Source: Nocardia sp. CY41 | Lineage (GTDB): Bacteria > Actinomycetota > Actinomycetes > Mycobacteriales > Mycobacteriaceae | Direction: 5' to 3' | Length of the DNA: 64,000 bases | Assembly: GCF_009829325.1 (NCBI RefSeq) | Contig: NZ_VUOS01000026.1 | Span: 91,185-155,184, forward strand | Shown here: positions 16,208 to 25,052 of the stretch, in pieces | How the letters are laid out: each line of letters starts with the position of its first letter | Numbering within the stretch: position 1 is the stretch's first letter | Program-made: the position numbers and the translations under genes | Notes under the pieces: generated by a model | The model's input: the letters and a program-made list of their open reading frames with translations, nothing else | Database searches by the model: none | What the model was told of the DNA's origin: nothing

Positions 16208-17353
16208 GTGACCACCAGCACCACCTCTCGCAAACCGAGCCGCAAGACGACGCGGCCCGAGGCCGCACAGTCCTCCGCACCGAGCCGGACGAACGGCGGC
16301 GCCGCGCAAACCTCGATGGATCAGGCCGACGTACGCCTCGCTGCGGAGGATCCCGATACGCTGCGCGGGCTGTACCGCGACATGCTGTTCGTGCGCCGCT
16401 TCGAGGAGCGCACCGCGCAGAGCTACCAGCAAGCCAAGATCGGCGGATACTGCCATCTCAACCTGGGTGAAGAGGCCACGGTGGTCGGGCTCGGCGCGGC
16501 CATGCGACCCACCGACTATTTGTTCACCAACTACCGCGAGCACGGCTACGCGCTGGCCAAAGGCATCGAGCCGGGCCGGGTCATGGCGGAACTGTACGGC
16601 CGTTCCACCGGCACCTCCAAGGGCTGGGGCGGTTCCATGCACATGTACGACACCGCGACCCGCCTGCTCGGCGGTTACGCCATCGTCGGCGGTCAGGTTC
16701 CGCTGGCCGTCGGCGCGGCACTGGCCATCGACTACCGCGGCGACGACGACGTGGTGGTGTGCCAGATGGGCGAGGGCACGACGAACATCGGCGCGTTCCA
16801 CGAGTCGCTGAACATCGCGGCCCTGTGGAACCTGCCGGTGGTGTTCCTGGTGATCAACAACCAGACCGGCATGGGCACCACGGTCGAACGCTCCTCCGCC
16901 GAACCGGACCTGTGGAAGCGTGCCGCCGCCTACCGCATGCGTGGCGAGCGCGTGGACGGCACCGATGTCCTCGCCGTCCGCGAGGTGGCCGGTGAGCTGA
17001 TCGAAACCGCGCGGCGGGAGCGGAAACCCGCGCTGCTCGAAGCGGTCAGTCACCGTCTCAAGGGGCATTCCGTGGTCGACCCGGCGAAATATCGCACCGA
17101 GGAAGCGGTGGCGACCGCCCGGAGCAACGATCCCGTCGACCGCTGGCGTGAGGTGCTGCTGGCCGCCGGTGTGCTGAACGATCAGACCGTGGGCGCGGTC
17201 GAAGCCGAGGTGGCCGCCGCGGTCGCCGCCGCGGTCGAATTCGCCGATTCCAGCCCGCATCCGGAGCCGTCGAGCCTGTTCGACTTCACCTACGCGACGC
17301 CCGTGGCGGGCGACTCGCGCCGCCTGCCCGCCGACCCGCTCTTCACCGCTTAA
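16208..17353 (+). CDS. pdhA: 2-oxoacid dehydrogenase E1 subunit alpha (pyruvate/acetoin type)
   Basis: A 381-aa thiamine-diphosphate enzyme subunit. After a Ser/Thr/Arg-rich tail of about 40 residues comes FVRRFEERTAQSYQQAKIGGY. The substrate-loop region NYREHGYALAKG, GSMHMYD, and the ThDP/Mg motif GEGTTNIGAFHESLN...NN follow. It decarboxylates a 2-oxoacid (or cleaves acetoin) and transfers the acyl group to lipoyl-E2 together with E1 beta. GTG 16208 has GAGGAG upstream. Substrate identity between pyruvate, branched 2-oxoacids and acetoin is not settled by sequence alone; pyruvate-type is the best guess. Confidence 0.85.
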   Translation: MTTSTTSRKPSRKTTRPEAAQSSAPSRTNGGAAQTSMDQADVRLAAEDPDTLRGLYRDMLFVRRFEERTAQSYQQAKIGGYCHLNLGEEATVVGLGAAMRPTDYLFTNYREHGYALAKGIEPGRVMAELYGRSTGTSKGWGGSMHMYDTATRLLGGYAIVGGQVPLAVGAALAIDYRGDDDVVVCQMGEGTTNIGAFHESLNIAALWNLPVVFLVINNQTGMGTTVERSSAEPDLWKRAAAYRMRGERVDGTDVLAVREVAGELIETARRERKPALLEAVSHRLKGHSVVDPAKYRTEEAVATARSNDPVDRWREVLLAAGVLNDQTVGAVEAEVAAAVAAAVEFADSSPHPEPSSLFDFTYATPVAGDSRRLPADPLFTA

Positions 17354-17363
17354 GGAGCCCACC

Positions 17364-18356
17364 GTGGCTGTCATGACCTATCGTGAAGCGCTGCGCGAAA
17401 CCCTCCGCGAGGAGATGCGGCGCGACGAGGATGTCTTCCTCATCGGGGAGGAGATCGGCGTCTTCGAAGGCTCCTACAAGATCACCGCCGGACTGCTCGC
17501 CGAATTCGGCGAGAAGCGGGTACGCGACACTCCCATCGCCGAAGAGGGCTTCGTCGGTGCCGCCATCGGCGCCGCCATGCTCGGCCTGCGTCCGGTCGTC
17601 GAGATCATGACGATCAACTTCTCGCTGCTGGCGCTGGACCAGATTGTCAATCACGCCGCGAAGATCTACGGCATGTTCGGCGGGCAGACCAGCGTGCCGA
17701 TGGTCATCCGCACCCCGGGCGGCGGCGGCCAACAGCTCGGCGCGACGCATTCGCAGAACGTGGAGCTGTACTACGCGTTCGTCCCGGGCTTGAAGGTGGT
17801 CGCGCCGAGCACCCCGGCCGACGCGCGGGCGCTGCTCAAGGCTGCCATCGAAGACGACGATCCGGTGCTCTTCCTGGAGAACCTGTCCCTGTACAACACC
17901 AAAGGCGAAGTTCCCGAGAGCCTTCCGGCTGCGCAGATCGGCAAGGCCGCGGTGACGCGAACCGGCTCCGATATCACCCTGATCGGCTACTCCCGCATGG
18001 CCACGGTGTGCTCCGAGGTCGCCGAGCGTCTCGCCGCCGACGGTTACTCGGCCGAGGTCGTCGACCTGCGCAGCCTTCGTCCGCTGGACCGGGCCACGCT
18101 GGTCGAATCCGTCCGCAAGACCGGCTGCGCGGTGATCGGCGAGGACGACTGGCTCACCTACGGCATCGGCGCAGAGGTGGCCGCCTCCATCTCCGACGGC
18201 GCCTTCGACTATCTGGACGCCCCGGTGCGCAGGGTGGCCATGGCCGAGGTGCCGCTCCCCTATGCCAAGCCGCTCGAACGGCTCGCCTTGCCGTCGGCCG
18301 ATTCGCTGTACAACGCCGCCGTGGAAACCCTCGCGGCCGTCGGCAAGCGACGCTGA
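17364..18356 (+). CDS. pdhB: 2-oxoacid dehydrogenase E1 subunit beta
   Basis: A 330-aa partner of the E1 alpha subunit. It has the PYR-domain motif DEDVFLIGEEIGVFEGSYKITAGL with the conserved activating Glu. RTPGGGGQQLGATHSQ is the usual middle motif, and the C-terminal transketolase domain has VVDLRSLRPLD. GTG 17364 follows AAGGAG at 17352-17357, and only 10 bases separate it from the E1 alpha stop. With E1 alpha it should form the alpha2-beta2 heterotetramer. Confidence 0.87.
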   Translation: MAVMTYREALRETLREEMRRDEDVFLIGEEIGVFEGSYKITAGLLAEFGEKRVRDTPIAEEGFVGAAIGAAMLGLRPVVEIMTINFSLLALDQIVNHAAKIYGMFGGQTSVPMVIRTPGGGGQQLGATHSQNVELYYAFVPGLKVVAPSTPADARALLKAAIEDDDPVLFLENLSLYNTKGEVPESLPAAQIGKAAVTRTGSDITLIGYSRMATVCSEVAERLAADGYSAEVVDLRSLRPLDRATLVESVRKTGCAVIGEDDWLTYGIGAEVAASISDGAFDYLDAPVRRVAMAEVPLPYAKPLERLALPSADSLYNAAVETLAAVGKRR

Positions 18357-18375
18357 GACACCAGAGGACACATAC

Positions 18376-19650
18376 ATGCCCGAAATCACCATGCCCCGCC
18401 TCTCCGACACCATGGAGGAAGGCGTCATCGTCTCCTGGCTCAAGCAGGTGGGCGATCCGGTCGAGCGAGGCGAAGTCCTCGCGGAGATCGAAACCGACAA
18501 GGCCCTCATGGAACTGGAGGCCTACGACGATGGCGTGCTCGAGCAGATCCTCGCCGCAGCGGGTGCCCGGGTGCCGATCGGCACGCCCATCGGGATCATC
18601 GGCGACGGCAGTGCAGCCGCCGTGAGCAGCTCGAGTGGTAGCGCACCCGCTCCGGCCGCCGCACCCGTCGCGCCGGCTGTCCGCGACAACGGCGCCGTGT
18701 CGGATACCCGATCGGTTCCGGTTGCCGCCGTCAGCGAATCCGTCGCCGGATCCCGCGGAACGGCGGATCGGAAGAAGACGTCGCCGCTGGCGCGCAAGGT
18801 CGCCGACGAACTCGGTGTCGACATCTCCAGTGTGGTGGGCACCGGTCCAGGTGGACGCGTCATCCGGCAAGACGTCGAAACCGCCCATCGTGCAGCCCAA
18901 ATCGATACGCCGCCCCCATCCGCCCCCGCTCCCATGGCGGACATCTCGGTTTCGGCCCAAGGCGACTACGAGGAAATTCCGCTGACCGGCATCCAACGGG
19001 TGTCGGCCACGCGGCTCACCGAGAGCAAGCAGCAGGCTCCGCACATCTATCTGACCGCTGCCGTCGATGTGACCGAGCTGTTCGGATTCCGTGCCCAGGT
19101 GAACGCCACGCTGGCACCGACCGGCACCAAGGTCAGCGTGAACGATTTGCTGATCAAAGCCGTCGCCGTGACGCTGCGGAGCAACCCTTCGGTCAATGTC
19201 TCGTTCGCGGGTGACAAAGTGTGGCGGCACCGAGGCATTCACCTCGGCATGGCAGTCGCGACCCCCGCAGGTCTCCTCGTCCCGGTGCTGCGCGACGCGG
19301 ATCGGAAGAGCGTGTCCGAGATCGCCACCGAAAGCCGCGACAAAGCCGAACGTGCCCGCGAGCGCAAGCTGCGCGCCGACGAAATGAGCGGCGGCACCTT
19401 CACCATCTCCAACCTGGGAATGTTCGGTATCGAGCATTTCACCGCCGTGATCAACCCACCGGAGGCCGCCATCCTGGCCGTCGGCGCCGGCACCGACGAA
19501 CTGCGCCTGCACGACGGCCAGGTGGTGACCCGGAAGATCCTGCGCGTCACCATGTCCGCCGACCACCGCGTCATCGACGGAGCCGTGGCCGCGCAATTCC
19601 TCCAGCAACTGAAAGACCTGCTCGAACATCCCCTCCGCATCGTGACCTGA
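18376..19650 (+). CDS. pdhC: Dihydrolipoamide acyltransferase (E2)
   Basis: A 424-aa E2 with one lipoyl domain (residues ~1-77, lipoylated Lys42 in EIETDKALMELE). An Ala/Pro/Ser linker follows, then a peripheral-subunit-binding domain (about 136-172, TSPLARKVADELGVDISSVVGTGPGGRV), then the catalytic acyltransferase domain ending in ADHRVIDGA, where His and Asp are catalytic. It forms the core of the complex and transfers the acyl group to CoA. It is the final gene of the lpdA-pdhA-pdhB-pdhC operon, with a 19-base gap after pdhB. Confidence 0.9.
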   Translation: MPEITMPRLSDTMEEGVIVSWLKQVGDPVERGEVLAEIETDKALMELEAYDDGVLEQILAAAGARVPIGTPIGIIGDGSAAAVSSSSGSAPAPAAAPVAPAVRDNGAVSDTRSVPVAAVSESVAGSRGTADRKKTSPLARKVADELGVDISSVVGTGPGGRVIRQDVETAHRAAQIDTPPPSAPAPMADISVSAQGDYEEIPLTGIQRVSATRLTESKQQAPHIYLTAAVDVTELFGFRAQVNATLAPTGTKVSVNDLLIKAVAVTLRSNPSVNVSFAGDKVWRHRGIHLGMAVATPAGLLVPVLRDADRKSVSEIATESRDKAERARERKLRADEMSGGTFTISNLGMFGIEHFTAVINPPEAAILAVGAGTDELRLHDGQVVTRKILRVTMSADHRVIDGAVAAQFLQQLKDLLEHPLRIVT

Positions 19651-19689
19651 CATCGGCCGACCGTTCGGCAGCCGGGCCGGCGGCGGTGG

Positions 19690-20163
19690 TCAGGCCACCG
19701 CCTTCTTCACCAGATCGCCGATCATCGCCTCGTCGGCCGCGGTCAGCTTCGTCAGGGCGAAAGCCGTCGGCCACACGGTGCCGTCGTCGAGGTTGGCGAT
19801 GTCGTTGAAACCGAAGGTGGCGTAGCGCGATTTGAACTTCGCCGCGCTCTGGAAGAAGCAGACGACCTTGCCGTCCTTGGCGTACGCGGGCATGCCGTAC
19901 CAGAGTTTCGGGGACAGGTCCGGAGCGCTGGCTTTGACGACGGCGTGCAGCCGCTCGGCCATGACGCGGTCGGATTCCGACATCCCGGCGATCTTCGCGA
20001 GCACGTCGTTCTCCCCGTCCGCCTTAGCCGCCCGCGAGCCGCGGCGCGCGGCCGTCTTCAGCTCTGCGGCGTGCTCTTTCATCGCGGCTCGCTCCTCATC
20101 GGTGAATCCGACGGCGGCCTTGGTCTTGGTGCTGGTGCGGGCGGTGGTCTGCTGCGCGGTCAT
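19690..20163 (-). CDS. DUF1801 domain protein
   Basis: A 157-aa cytoplasmic protein with a basic N terminus and a DUF1801 (YdhG-like) domain over about residues 60-155. It contains SPKLWYGMPAYAKDGKVVCFFQ, FGFNDIANLDDGTVWPTAFAL and the closing LVKKAV. The fold is used by iron chaperones such as frataxin-like YdhG in Bacillus, but function here is unknown. It converges on the E2 gene with a 39-base gap and is followed upstream by a VOC gene on the same strand, 53 bases apart, so the two may form an operon. Confidence 0.8.
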   Translation of the reverse strand: MTAQQTTARTSTKTKAAVGFTDEERAAMKEHAAELKTAARRGSRAAKADGENDVLAKIAGMSESDRVMAERLHAVVKASAPDLSPKLWYGMPAYAKDGKVVCFFQSAAKFKSRYATFGFNDIANLDDGTVWPTAFALTKLTAADEAMIGDLVKKAVA

Positions 20164-20216
20164 GAGCTGGTTTCCTTCGTGGCGTGTACGGATGAGGGGG
20201 GTGGTCGGTTCGGCGC

Positions 20217-20573
20217 TCAGCGGTCCTGGATGAGCCCGAGGACGTTGCCGTCGGTATCGGTGACGGTGGCGACCAGGCGGCCGCCGCCGACGTCGTGCGC
20301 GGACTCGGTCACGGTGGCGCCCGCGGCGGTCACCTCCGCGAGCTTCGCCGCGATGTCCGGCACGTGCCAGTAGGCCACCGGCGAGGTCATCCCTTGCGGT
20401 CCGCCGGTCGGCACCAGCCCGATGTGCTGGCCTTCGGCGTCGAAGCCGACGTAGTAGGACGTGTCGGTCTGCGGCGCCACGCCGAGCAGGGCGGTGAACA
20501 GCGTCTTGGCCGCCGCCAAGTCCGACACGGGATGCAGCACGGTTTTGATTCCCTGCGTGGGAGAGCTGGGCAC
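20217..20573 (-). CDS. VOC family protein
   Basis: A 118-aa single-domain glyoxalase-fold protein: IKTVLHPVSDLAAAKTLFTALLG, YYVGFDAEGQHIGLVP, VAYWHVPDIAAKLAEVTAAGATV, and TDTDGNVLGLIQ, the last carrying the usual C-terminal metal-site region. Start GTG 20573 is selected because GAAGGAG lies about 5 bases upstream; the earlier in-frame GTG at 20579 would leave no spacing. The pairing with a DUF1801 gene is common in actinobacteria. Substrate unknown. Confidence 0.8.
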   Translation of the reverse strand: MPSSPTQGIKTVLHPVSDLAAAKTLFTALLGVAPQTDTSYYVGFDAEGQHIGLVPTGGPQGMTSPVAYWHVPDIAAKLAEVTAAGATVTESAHDVGGGRLVATVTDTDGNVLGLIQDR

Positions 20574-20788
20574 GATCACTCCTTCGAGTCGTCGGTCAGG
20601 TGGTCCCGGTGCTCGTCTGCCGAGGTGAACCGGTGTGCTCACAGCATCTCCTCCGGCACCACCGATCCACATCCGTGGCGACCACGGAACCGGCCACGGA
20701 TCGACGCACGGATAGTCCACGGCAACATCCCCGGTGCAGAACCGACCGTGCAGTCTGAGCGCGACGGGAATACGGCAGAATCGGTGCC

Positions 20789-23587
20789 ATGGTGGCGACG
20801 GTGGAGATCTCGGCTCGGGAAGCCGAGGTGCTGACGCTGGTGGGGGACCATCTCAGCAACGCGGAGATCGGTGCGCGTCTGTTCATCTCCGTGCGCACCG
20901 TGGAAAGTCATGTCTCCTCGCTGCTGCGCAAGCTGGAGGTTCCGGACCGGAGGGCGCTGGCCCAGCGCGCGTCCGCTCCGGCTCGCCCCGATCGGTCGCG
21001 CCCGGCGCCGGTGCTGCCGACCCCGCTGACCACGTTCGTCGGCCGCGGCCGGGAGCGAGCCGAGCTCACCGCGATGCTCAGGGAACACCGGCAGGTGACC
21101 GCGGTCGGTCCCGGCGGGGTCGGCAAGACCCGGCTCGCGCTGACGGTCGCCGCGGAGCTGAGCGGCGAGTATCCCGACGGCGTGTGGTTCGTCGACCTGG
21201 TCCCCCTCACCAGTCCGGACACCTCCGCGGTCGCCGGAACGGTCGCCCTCGCCCTCGGACTCGGCGAGCAGCCCGGACGCGCCATGGACGAGTCGGTGCC
21301 CGCCGCGCTGGCCGACCGGCACGCCTTGCTCGTGCTGGACAACTGCGAACATGTGCGCGACGGAGTGGCGCCGTTCCTCGAGCGGTTGCTCGCGACCTGT
21401 CCCGGCGTGACGGTGCTGGCGACCAGCCGGGCGCGGCTGATGGTGCCGTTCGAACGGGCGTACACGGTCCCGCCGATGTCGTTGGCCGGCGAGGGTGCGT
21501 CGGATGCGGTCGAGTTGTTCATGCAGCGCGCGGAGGCAGGCGGCTGGCCGCCGAATCATGCGCTGCGCGACCAGGTTGCCGCGTTCTGCGCGCGGCTGGA
21601 CGGCGTCGCGCTGGCGATCGAATTGGCCGCCGCCCGCTGGACCACACTCGGGCTGGACGGCCTCGAAGCCGGGCTGTCCGATCAACTCCGGATGCTGGCC
21701 GGGGGCTCGCGCACCGAGGAGCGGCACCGGTCGGTCCGAGCGGCCTTGGACTGGAGCCACGCGCTGCTGGAGCCCGACGATCGCGTGCTGCTGCGGCGGG
21801 TGTCGGTGTTCATGACGTCGTTCACCATCGCGGCCGCCGCGGAGGTGGCCGCCTCCGGGAAAAGCGTCGTCGCCGACGGATTGGCCCGGCTCGCCGAGCA
21901 GAGCCTGCTGGTGGTGACGGCGTCCCCGGCCGGTACCGAATACCGGGCGCTGGAAACCATTCGTCAGTACGGAGCCGAGCAGCTCACCGAAGCCGGTGAA
22001 CTCGCCGATATCCGGTCTCGTCACCTGAGCTGGTGTCTGGCCGTGGCCGCCGATCTGACGGTGGTACGCGCGGAGTGGCGACCACGATTCGACGCGGTGG
22101 CCGACGATTTCCGCGCTGCGATGGCGTGGGCGGCCGACCAGCCGGAGCGGCGCGCGGAGGCGTCCCGCTTGGCCCAGCACATGGCGCAACTGTGCTTCAC
22201 CCGCAATCTGATCGGCGAGTCCCAGATGCGCTACGAGCAGGCGGCCTCGCTCGCGGACGACCCGGCCACCGCCGCCGTGATGTTCCGGCACGCCGCGGCC
22301 GCGGCCGGATGCCAGATGCGGGGGGACGACATGCATCGCCTCCACCGCGCGGCCGCGGAGGCAGCCCTCCGGTCCGGTGACTCCGCCGGCGCGGCCCGCG
22401 ACCTGGCGACCGCCGCCGCCAACGCCTACCGGTTCGCTAGCAAGTTCGTCCGTCCCCTGCCACCGGAGGAGGCGATCGCACTCATCACCGAGGCACAGCA
22501 GCTCGCCGGTGACGACCCGGCGGCTCGAGCCGCTGTGGCGCTGGCCGAGGCCGGGCGGGCGCTCACCGATGCGCTCACCGCCCAGCACGCGTCCGGCGAC
22601 CGCGTGCCGGAGATCGTGGCGCGTGCCGAGCGTGCGGTCGAACTCGCGCACCGTACACGCGATCCGCTTGCCGAGTCCGCCGCACTGGACACCCTCGCGG
22701 GCGCCCACAGCCTGGCCGGTGACACCTTCACCGCCGCGGCCGTCGCACGACGGCGAATGGTGCTGCTGGAGTCCACCCCGCATACTCCGGTCGGCACCCC
22801 TGAGCTGATCGACGCGCTCGGCGAGGCCGCCGAAGCCGAACTCGGCGCCGGCGACCTGTGTAGCGCCCGCCGATGGGCACAACAGCTCGCGGATCATCCC
22901 TTGCTGGCCGAGGTCGGACATCGCGCGACGAGCTGGCTGCTGGTGACCGACGCGTTGGCGGGCAAAGTCGATGACGTTCGCGCCCAGAGTGTCCGCTTCC
23001 TCGAGGCGTGGCAACGGGTCGGCGATCCCGCCAAGTCGGGCCTCGGTCCGGCGGTGGCGGGTGTGACGATGATTCACGAGCTCCGTGGCGACCAGGAGGC
23101 TCGCGGCGAGTGGGACGCGGTGGTTCGTGGGCTCGGTACGTCACCAGCGCACACGCACGGATACGGCGCGGTCTTCGACGCACTCGTTTTGCTCCACCGT
23201 GGGCAGGTGCACGAGGCACTCGAACGGATGGCGACCGAGCCGCACGAGGTGTGGCGATGGGTCACCTGGATCTGGCTGCACTGGTATGTGGCGCTGCGGG
23301 CCGAAGCCGGTGTGCTCGCCGGGGCCTCCGATGCCGTCGAGCGCTTGGCCGAGGCCCGGACCGTCGTCGCCGGTAACCCCGTCGCAGGCGCCATCGTGGA
23401 GCGAGCCGAAGCACTGCTCTCCGAGGACCAAAAACGGCTGCTCGCCACGGCGGATGCGTTCGAGGCAGCCGGTTGCCCCTACCAGGCGGCGCGGACCAGG
23501 GTGCTGGCCGGCGGCGACCATGCCGACCGCGGCGCGGCCGCGCTCGCCGAACTCGGCTTCGTCCCGATGGCTCGCATCGCCTCATAG
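20789..23587 (+). CDS. LuxR-type HTH regulator with NB-ARC ATPase and TPR-like tail
   Basis: A 932-aa protein. The LuxR helix-turn-helix is N-terminal (residues ~5-62: ISAREAEVLTLVGDHLSNAEIGARLFISVRTVESHVSSLLRKL). An AAA/NB-ARC ATPase follows, with Walker A GPGGVGKT at 107-114 and Walker B LLVLDNCE. A long alpha-helical, TPR-like region follows to the end. This is the reverse of the common LAL layout, where the HTH is C-terminal. It is likely a signal-gated activator using ATP-dependent conformational control. It stands alone between an opposing VOC gene and an opposing small membrane-protein gene. Confidence 0.8.
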   Translation: MVATVEISAREAEVLTLVGDHLSNAEIGARLFISVRTVESHVSSLLRKLEVPDRRALAQRASAPARPDRSRPAPVLPTPLTTFVGRGRERAELTAMLREHRQVTAVGPGGVGKTRLALTVAAELSGEYPDGVWFVDLVPLTSPDTSAVAGTVALALGLGEQPGRAMDESVPAALADRHALLVLDNCEHVRDGVAPFLERLLATCPGVTVLATSRARLMVPFERAYTVPPMSLAGEGASDAVELFMQRAEAGGWPPNHALRDQVAAFCARLDGVALAIELAAARWTTLGLDGLEAGLSDQLRMLAGGSRTEERHRSVRAALDWSHALLEPDDRVLLRRVSVFMTSFTIAAAAEVAASGKSVVADGLARLAEQSLLVVTASPAGTEYRALETIRQYGAEQLTEAGELADIRSRHLSWCLAVAADLTVVRAEWRPRFDAVADDFRAAMAWAADQPERRAEASRLAQHMAQLCFTRNLIGESQMRYEQAASLADDPATAAVMFRHAAAAAGCQMRGDDMHRLHRAAAEAALRSGDSAGAARDLATAAANAYRFASKFVRPLPPEEAIALITEAQQLAGDDPAARAAVALAEAGRALTDALTAQHASGDRVPEIVARAERAVELAHRTRDPLAESAALDTLAGAHSLAGDTFTAAAVARRRMVLLESTPHTPVGTPELIDALGEAAEAELGAGDLCSARRWAQQLADHPLLAEVGHRATSWLLVTDALAGKVDDVRAQSVRFLEAWQRVGDPAKSGLGPAVAGVTMIHELRGDQEARGEWDAVVRGLGTSPAHTHGYGAVFDALVLLHRGQVHEALERMATEPHEVWRWVTWIWLHWYVALRAEAGVLAGASDAVERLAEARTVVAGNPVAGAIVERAEALLSEDQKRLLATADAFEAAGCPYQAARTRVLAGGDHADRGAAALAELGFVPMARIAS

Positions 23588-23608
23588 GGCATCGACGCGG
23601 CGGCGCCG

Positions 23609-23857
23609 CTATTTCCGCTGCTGTGCCCGGCGACGGAACAATCGCCCGACCAGCCCACGGATATCGAACGCGCCCCGCGGTTGCGCGGCGCCGGATTCGA
23701 CCGTCTCCGGAGTCACCTGGGCCAATCGCGCGTGCAGTTGCTCGCGCACCTGGTCCGGTGTGTAGGCACGGCGGCGGCGCTCCGCGCGCACCACCACGAC
23801 ACCGGTGGCAACCACACCGGCCACACCCGCCAATCCCACTGCCTTCCACCACCTCAT
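23609..23857 (-). CDS. Small single-pass membrane protein
   Basis: An 82-aa protein with one N-terminal membrane helix (KAVGLAGVAGVVATGVVVVRA), then a basic cytoplasmic segment (ERRRRAYTPDQVREQLHARLAQV) and a basic C terminus. Its family is unknown to me. It starts only 18 bases from the divergent gene at 23876. A TAGCCT hexamer ends 7 bases before its ATG, which would fit a leaderless transcript. Confidence 0.6.
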   Translation of the reverse strand: MRWWKAVGLAGVAGVVATGVVVVRAERRRRAYTPDQVREQLHARLAQVTPETVESGAAQPRGAFDIRGLVGRLFRRRAQQRK

Positions 23858-23875
23858 ACCGCATAGGCTACGACC

Positions 23876-24532
23876 ATGACGGGGACGGGCATCAGTCTCG
23901 ACCGTGCGGTCGAGGTCACCAGAACGGGCGACATCTGGCTGTTTCGTGGACATTCCACGGCCGACCGGGTGATCCGCATGACGACCAACAGTCCGGTGAA
24001 CCATGTCGGGATGTCCGTCGTGATCGATGATCTGCCCGCGCTGATCTGGCACGCGGAACTCGGACGATCCCTGCCCGACATGTGGTCGGGAACCGCCCAC
24101 CGCGGCGCGCAGTTGCACAACCTGCGCGACGCCGTGCTGGTGTGGGCCCACCGCTACGGTCAGCAGGCCTGGTTGCGCCAGCTGAACCCTCCTGCCGGGC
24201 GAGAGATGGAAGACAGCGTGCTGCGCGCCATCGCCCGGCTCGACGGCACCCCGTTCCCCTCCACCGCGGGCATGGCGGGGCGCTGGCTACGCGGCCGCGC
24301 GCGCCTCCCCCGCCGCACGCGGGACCGATCGGCCGCGCGGGAACTGGAGAACGCGTACTGCGCCGAAATCGTCGCCGCCACCTATCAAGCCATGGGACTG
24401 CTGCCGCAGCACCGCAGCCCGGATTGGTACGACCCGGGCCGATTCTGGAGCGGAGACGGGCTGCGACTGTCCGGCGACTACGCATTGAGCGGCGAAATCG
24501 CCGTCCGGACGCCTGCTCCGACGGATTCCTGA
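23876..24532 (+). CDS. YiiX-like permuted papain-fold (NlpC/P60 superfamily) protein
   Basis: A 218-aa protein with the layout of permuted NlpC/P60 enzymes. GDIWLFRGHSTADRVIRMTT precedes NHVGMSVVI, which has the candidate catalytic His, and the candidate nucleophile Cys sits late in NAYCAEIVAATYQAMGL. Relatives hydrolyse amide or thioester bonds in cell-wall peptides or lipids; substrate is unknown. No signal peptide is seen. The ATG lies 6 bases after a TAGGCT hexamer, suggesting a leaderless transcript from a promoter shared with the divergent membrane-protein gene. Confidence 0.65.
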   Translation: MTGTGISLDRAVEVTRTGDIWLFRGHSTADRVIRMTTNSPVNHVGMSVVIDDLPALIWHAELGRSLPDMWSGTAHRGAQLHNLRDAVLVWAHRYGQQAWLRQLNPPAGREMEDSVLRAIARLDGTPFPSTAGMAGRWLRGRARLPRRTRDRSAARELENAYCAEIVAATYQAMGLLPQHRSPDWYDPGRFWSGDGLRLSGDYALSGEIAVRTPAPTDS

Positions 24533-24635
24533 TACCGGGATCGCCTGGCGACGAACGGCCCGGAGAACAGCTCCCAGGTCGTTCCACGAGTCCCGGTGGT
24601 CTCCGGCTAGAATCACGCCGATTTTCACAATGTGG

Positions 24636-24692
24636 CAGCGATAGCGATATCCGTACAGTTGCGGACCATATGGTCCCATGATCCTATCGCTG
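24636..24692. promoter_or_regulatory. Nested inverted repeats in intergenic region
   Basis: The 14-bp palindrome GGACCATATGGTCC (24663-24676) is enclosed by a 9-bp inverted repeat, CAGCGATAG (24636-24644) and CTATCGCTG (24684-24692). TTGACC, a possible -35 box, follows at 24707-24712. The array lies upstream of the truncated MFS gene and is likely its former operator/promoter region. The remaining bases of the 24533-24794 gap hold nothing else I recognise. Confidence 0.5.
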
Positions 24693-24794
24693 ACGTTGTA
24701 AAGTTCTTGACCCCCAATACTTCCGGGTCTCGATGAATCCTCCGCATGATCCGCGATGCGGCGCAATTCTGCCCGCGAATTCCCGAGGAGGCCG

Positions 24795-25052
24795 ATGACC
24801 GCGTCACGGCAGGACGAGACTTCGGTCGAAATCGCTGCGCTTCGCCCATTGTTGTTCACCGTCTACGTACCCGCGGCGGCGTATGGGATCGGTATGGGAG
24901 CCGCAGCGCCGGTCATGGCGCTCACCGCCCCCGACTTGGGTGCGTCGTCGGCCGTCGCGGGCCTGACCGTCGCACTGGTCGGCCCCGGCCAGGCGCAATG
25001 GGGCTCAGCGCATCGGCCGCGCAAACTCGGCCGATCAGCACCAGTGCACTAG
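24795..25052 (+). pseudogene. Truncated MFS transporter, N-terminal fragment
   Basis: The reading frame starts well (GAGGAGG before ATG 24795). Residues ~16-65 look like the first one to two helices of a major facilitator transporter (LLFTVYVPAAAYGIGMGAAAPVMALTAPDLGASSAVAGLTVALVG). After about residue 67 the sequence becomes non-hydrophobic and stops at 85 residues, against about 400 for a whole transporter. No further MFS coding sequence follows; the opposing desaturase gene begins at once. It looks like a gene cut by a deletion or insertion. Confidence 0.75.

Noticed and set aside
20639..23077. 812-codon minus-strand frame opposite the LuxR/NB-ARC gene
   Set aside because: It is an antisense shadow; the + strand carries intact Walker and HTH motifs.
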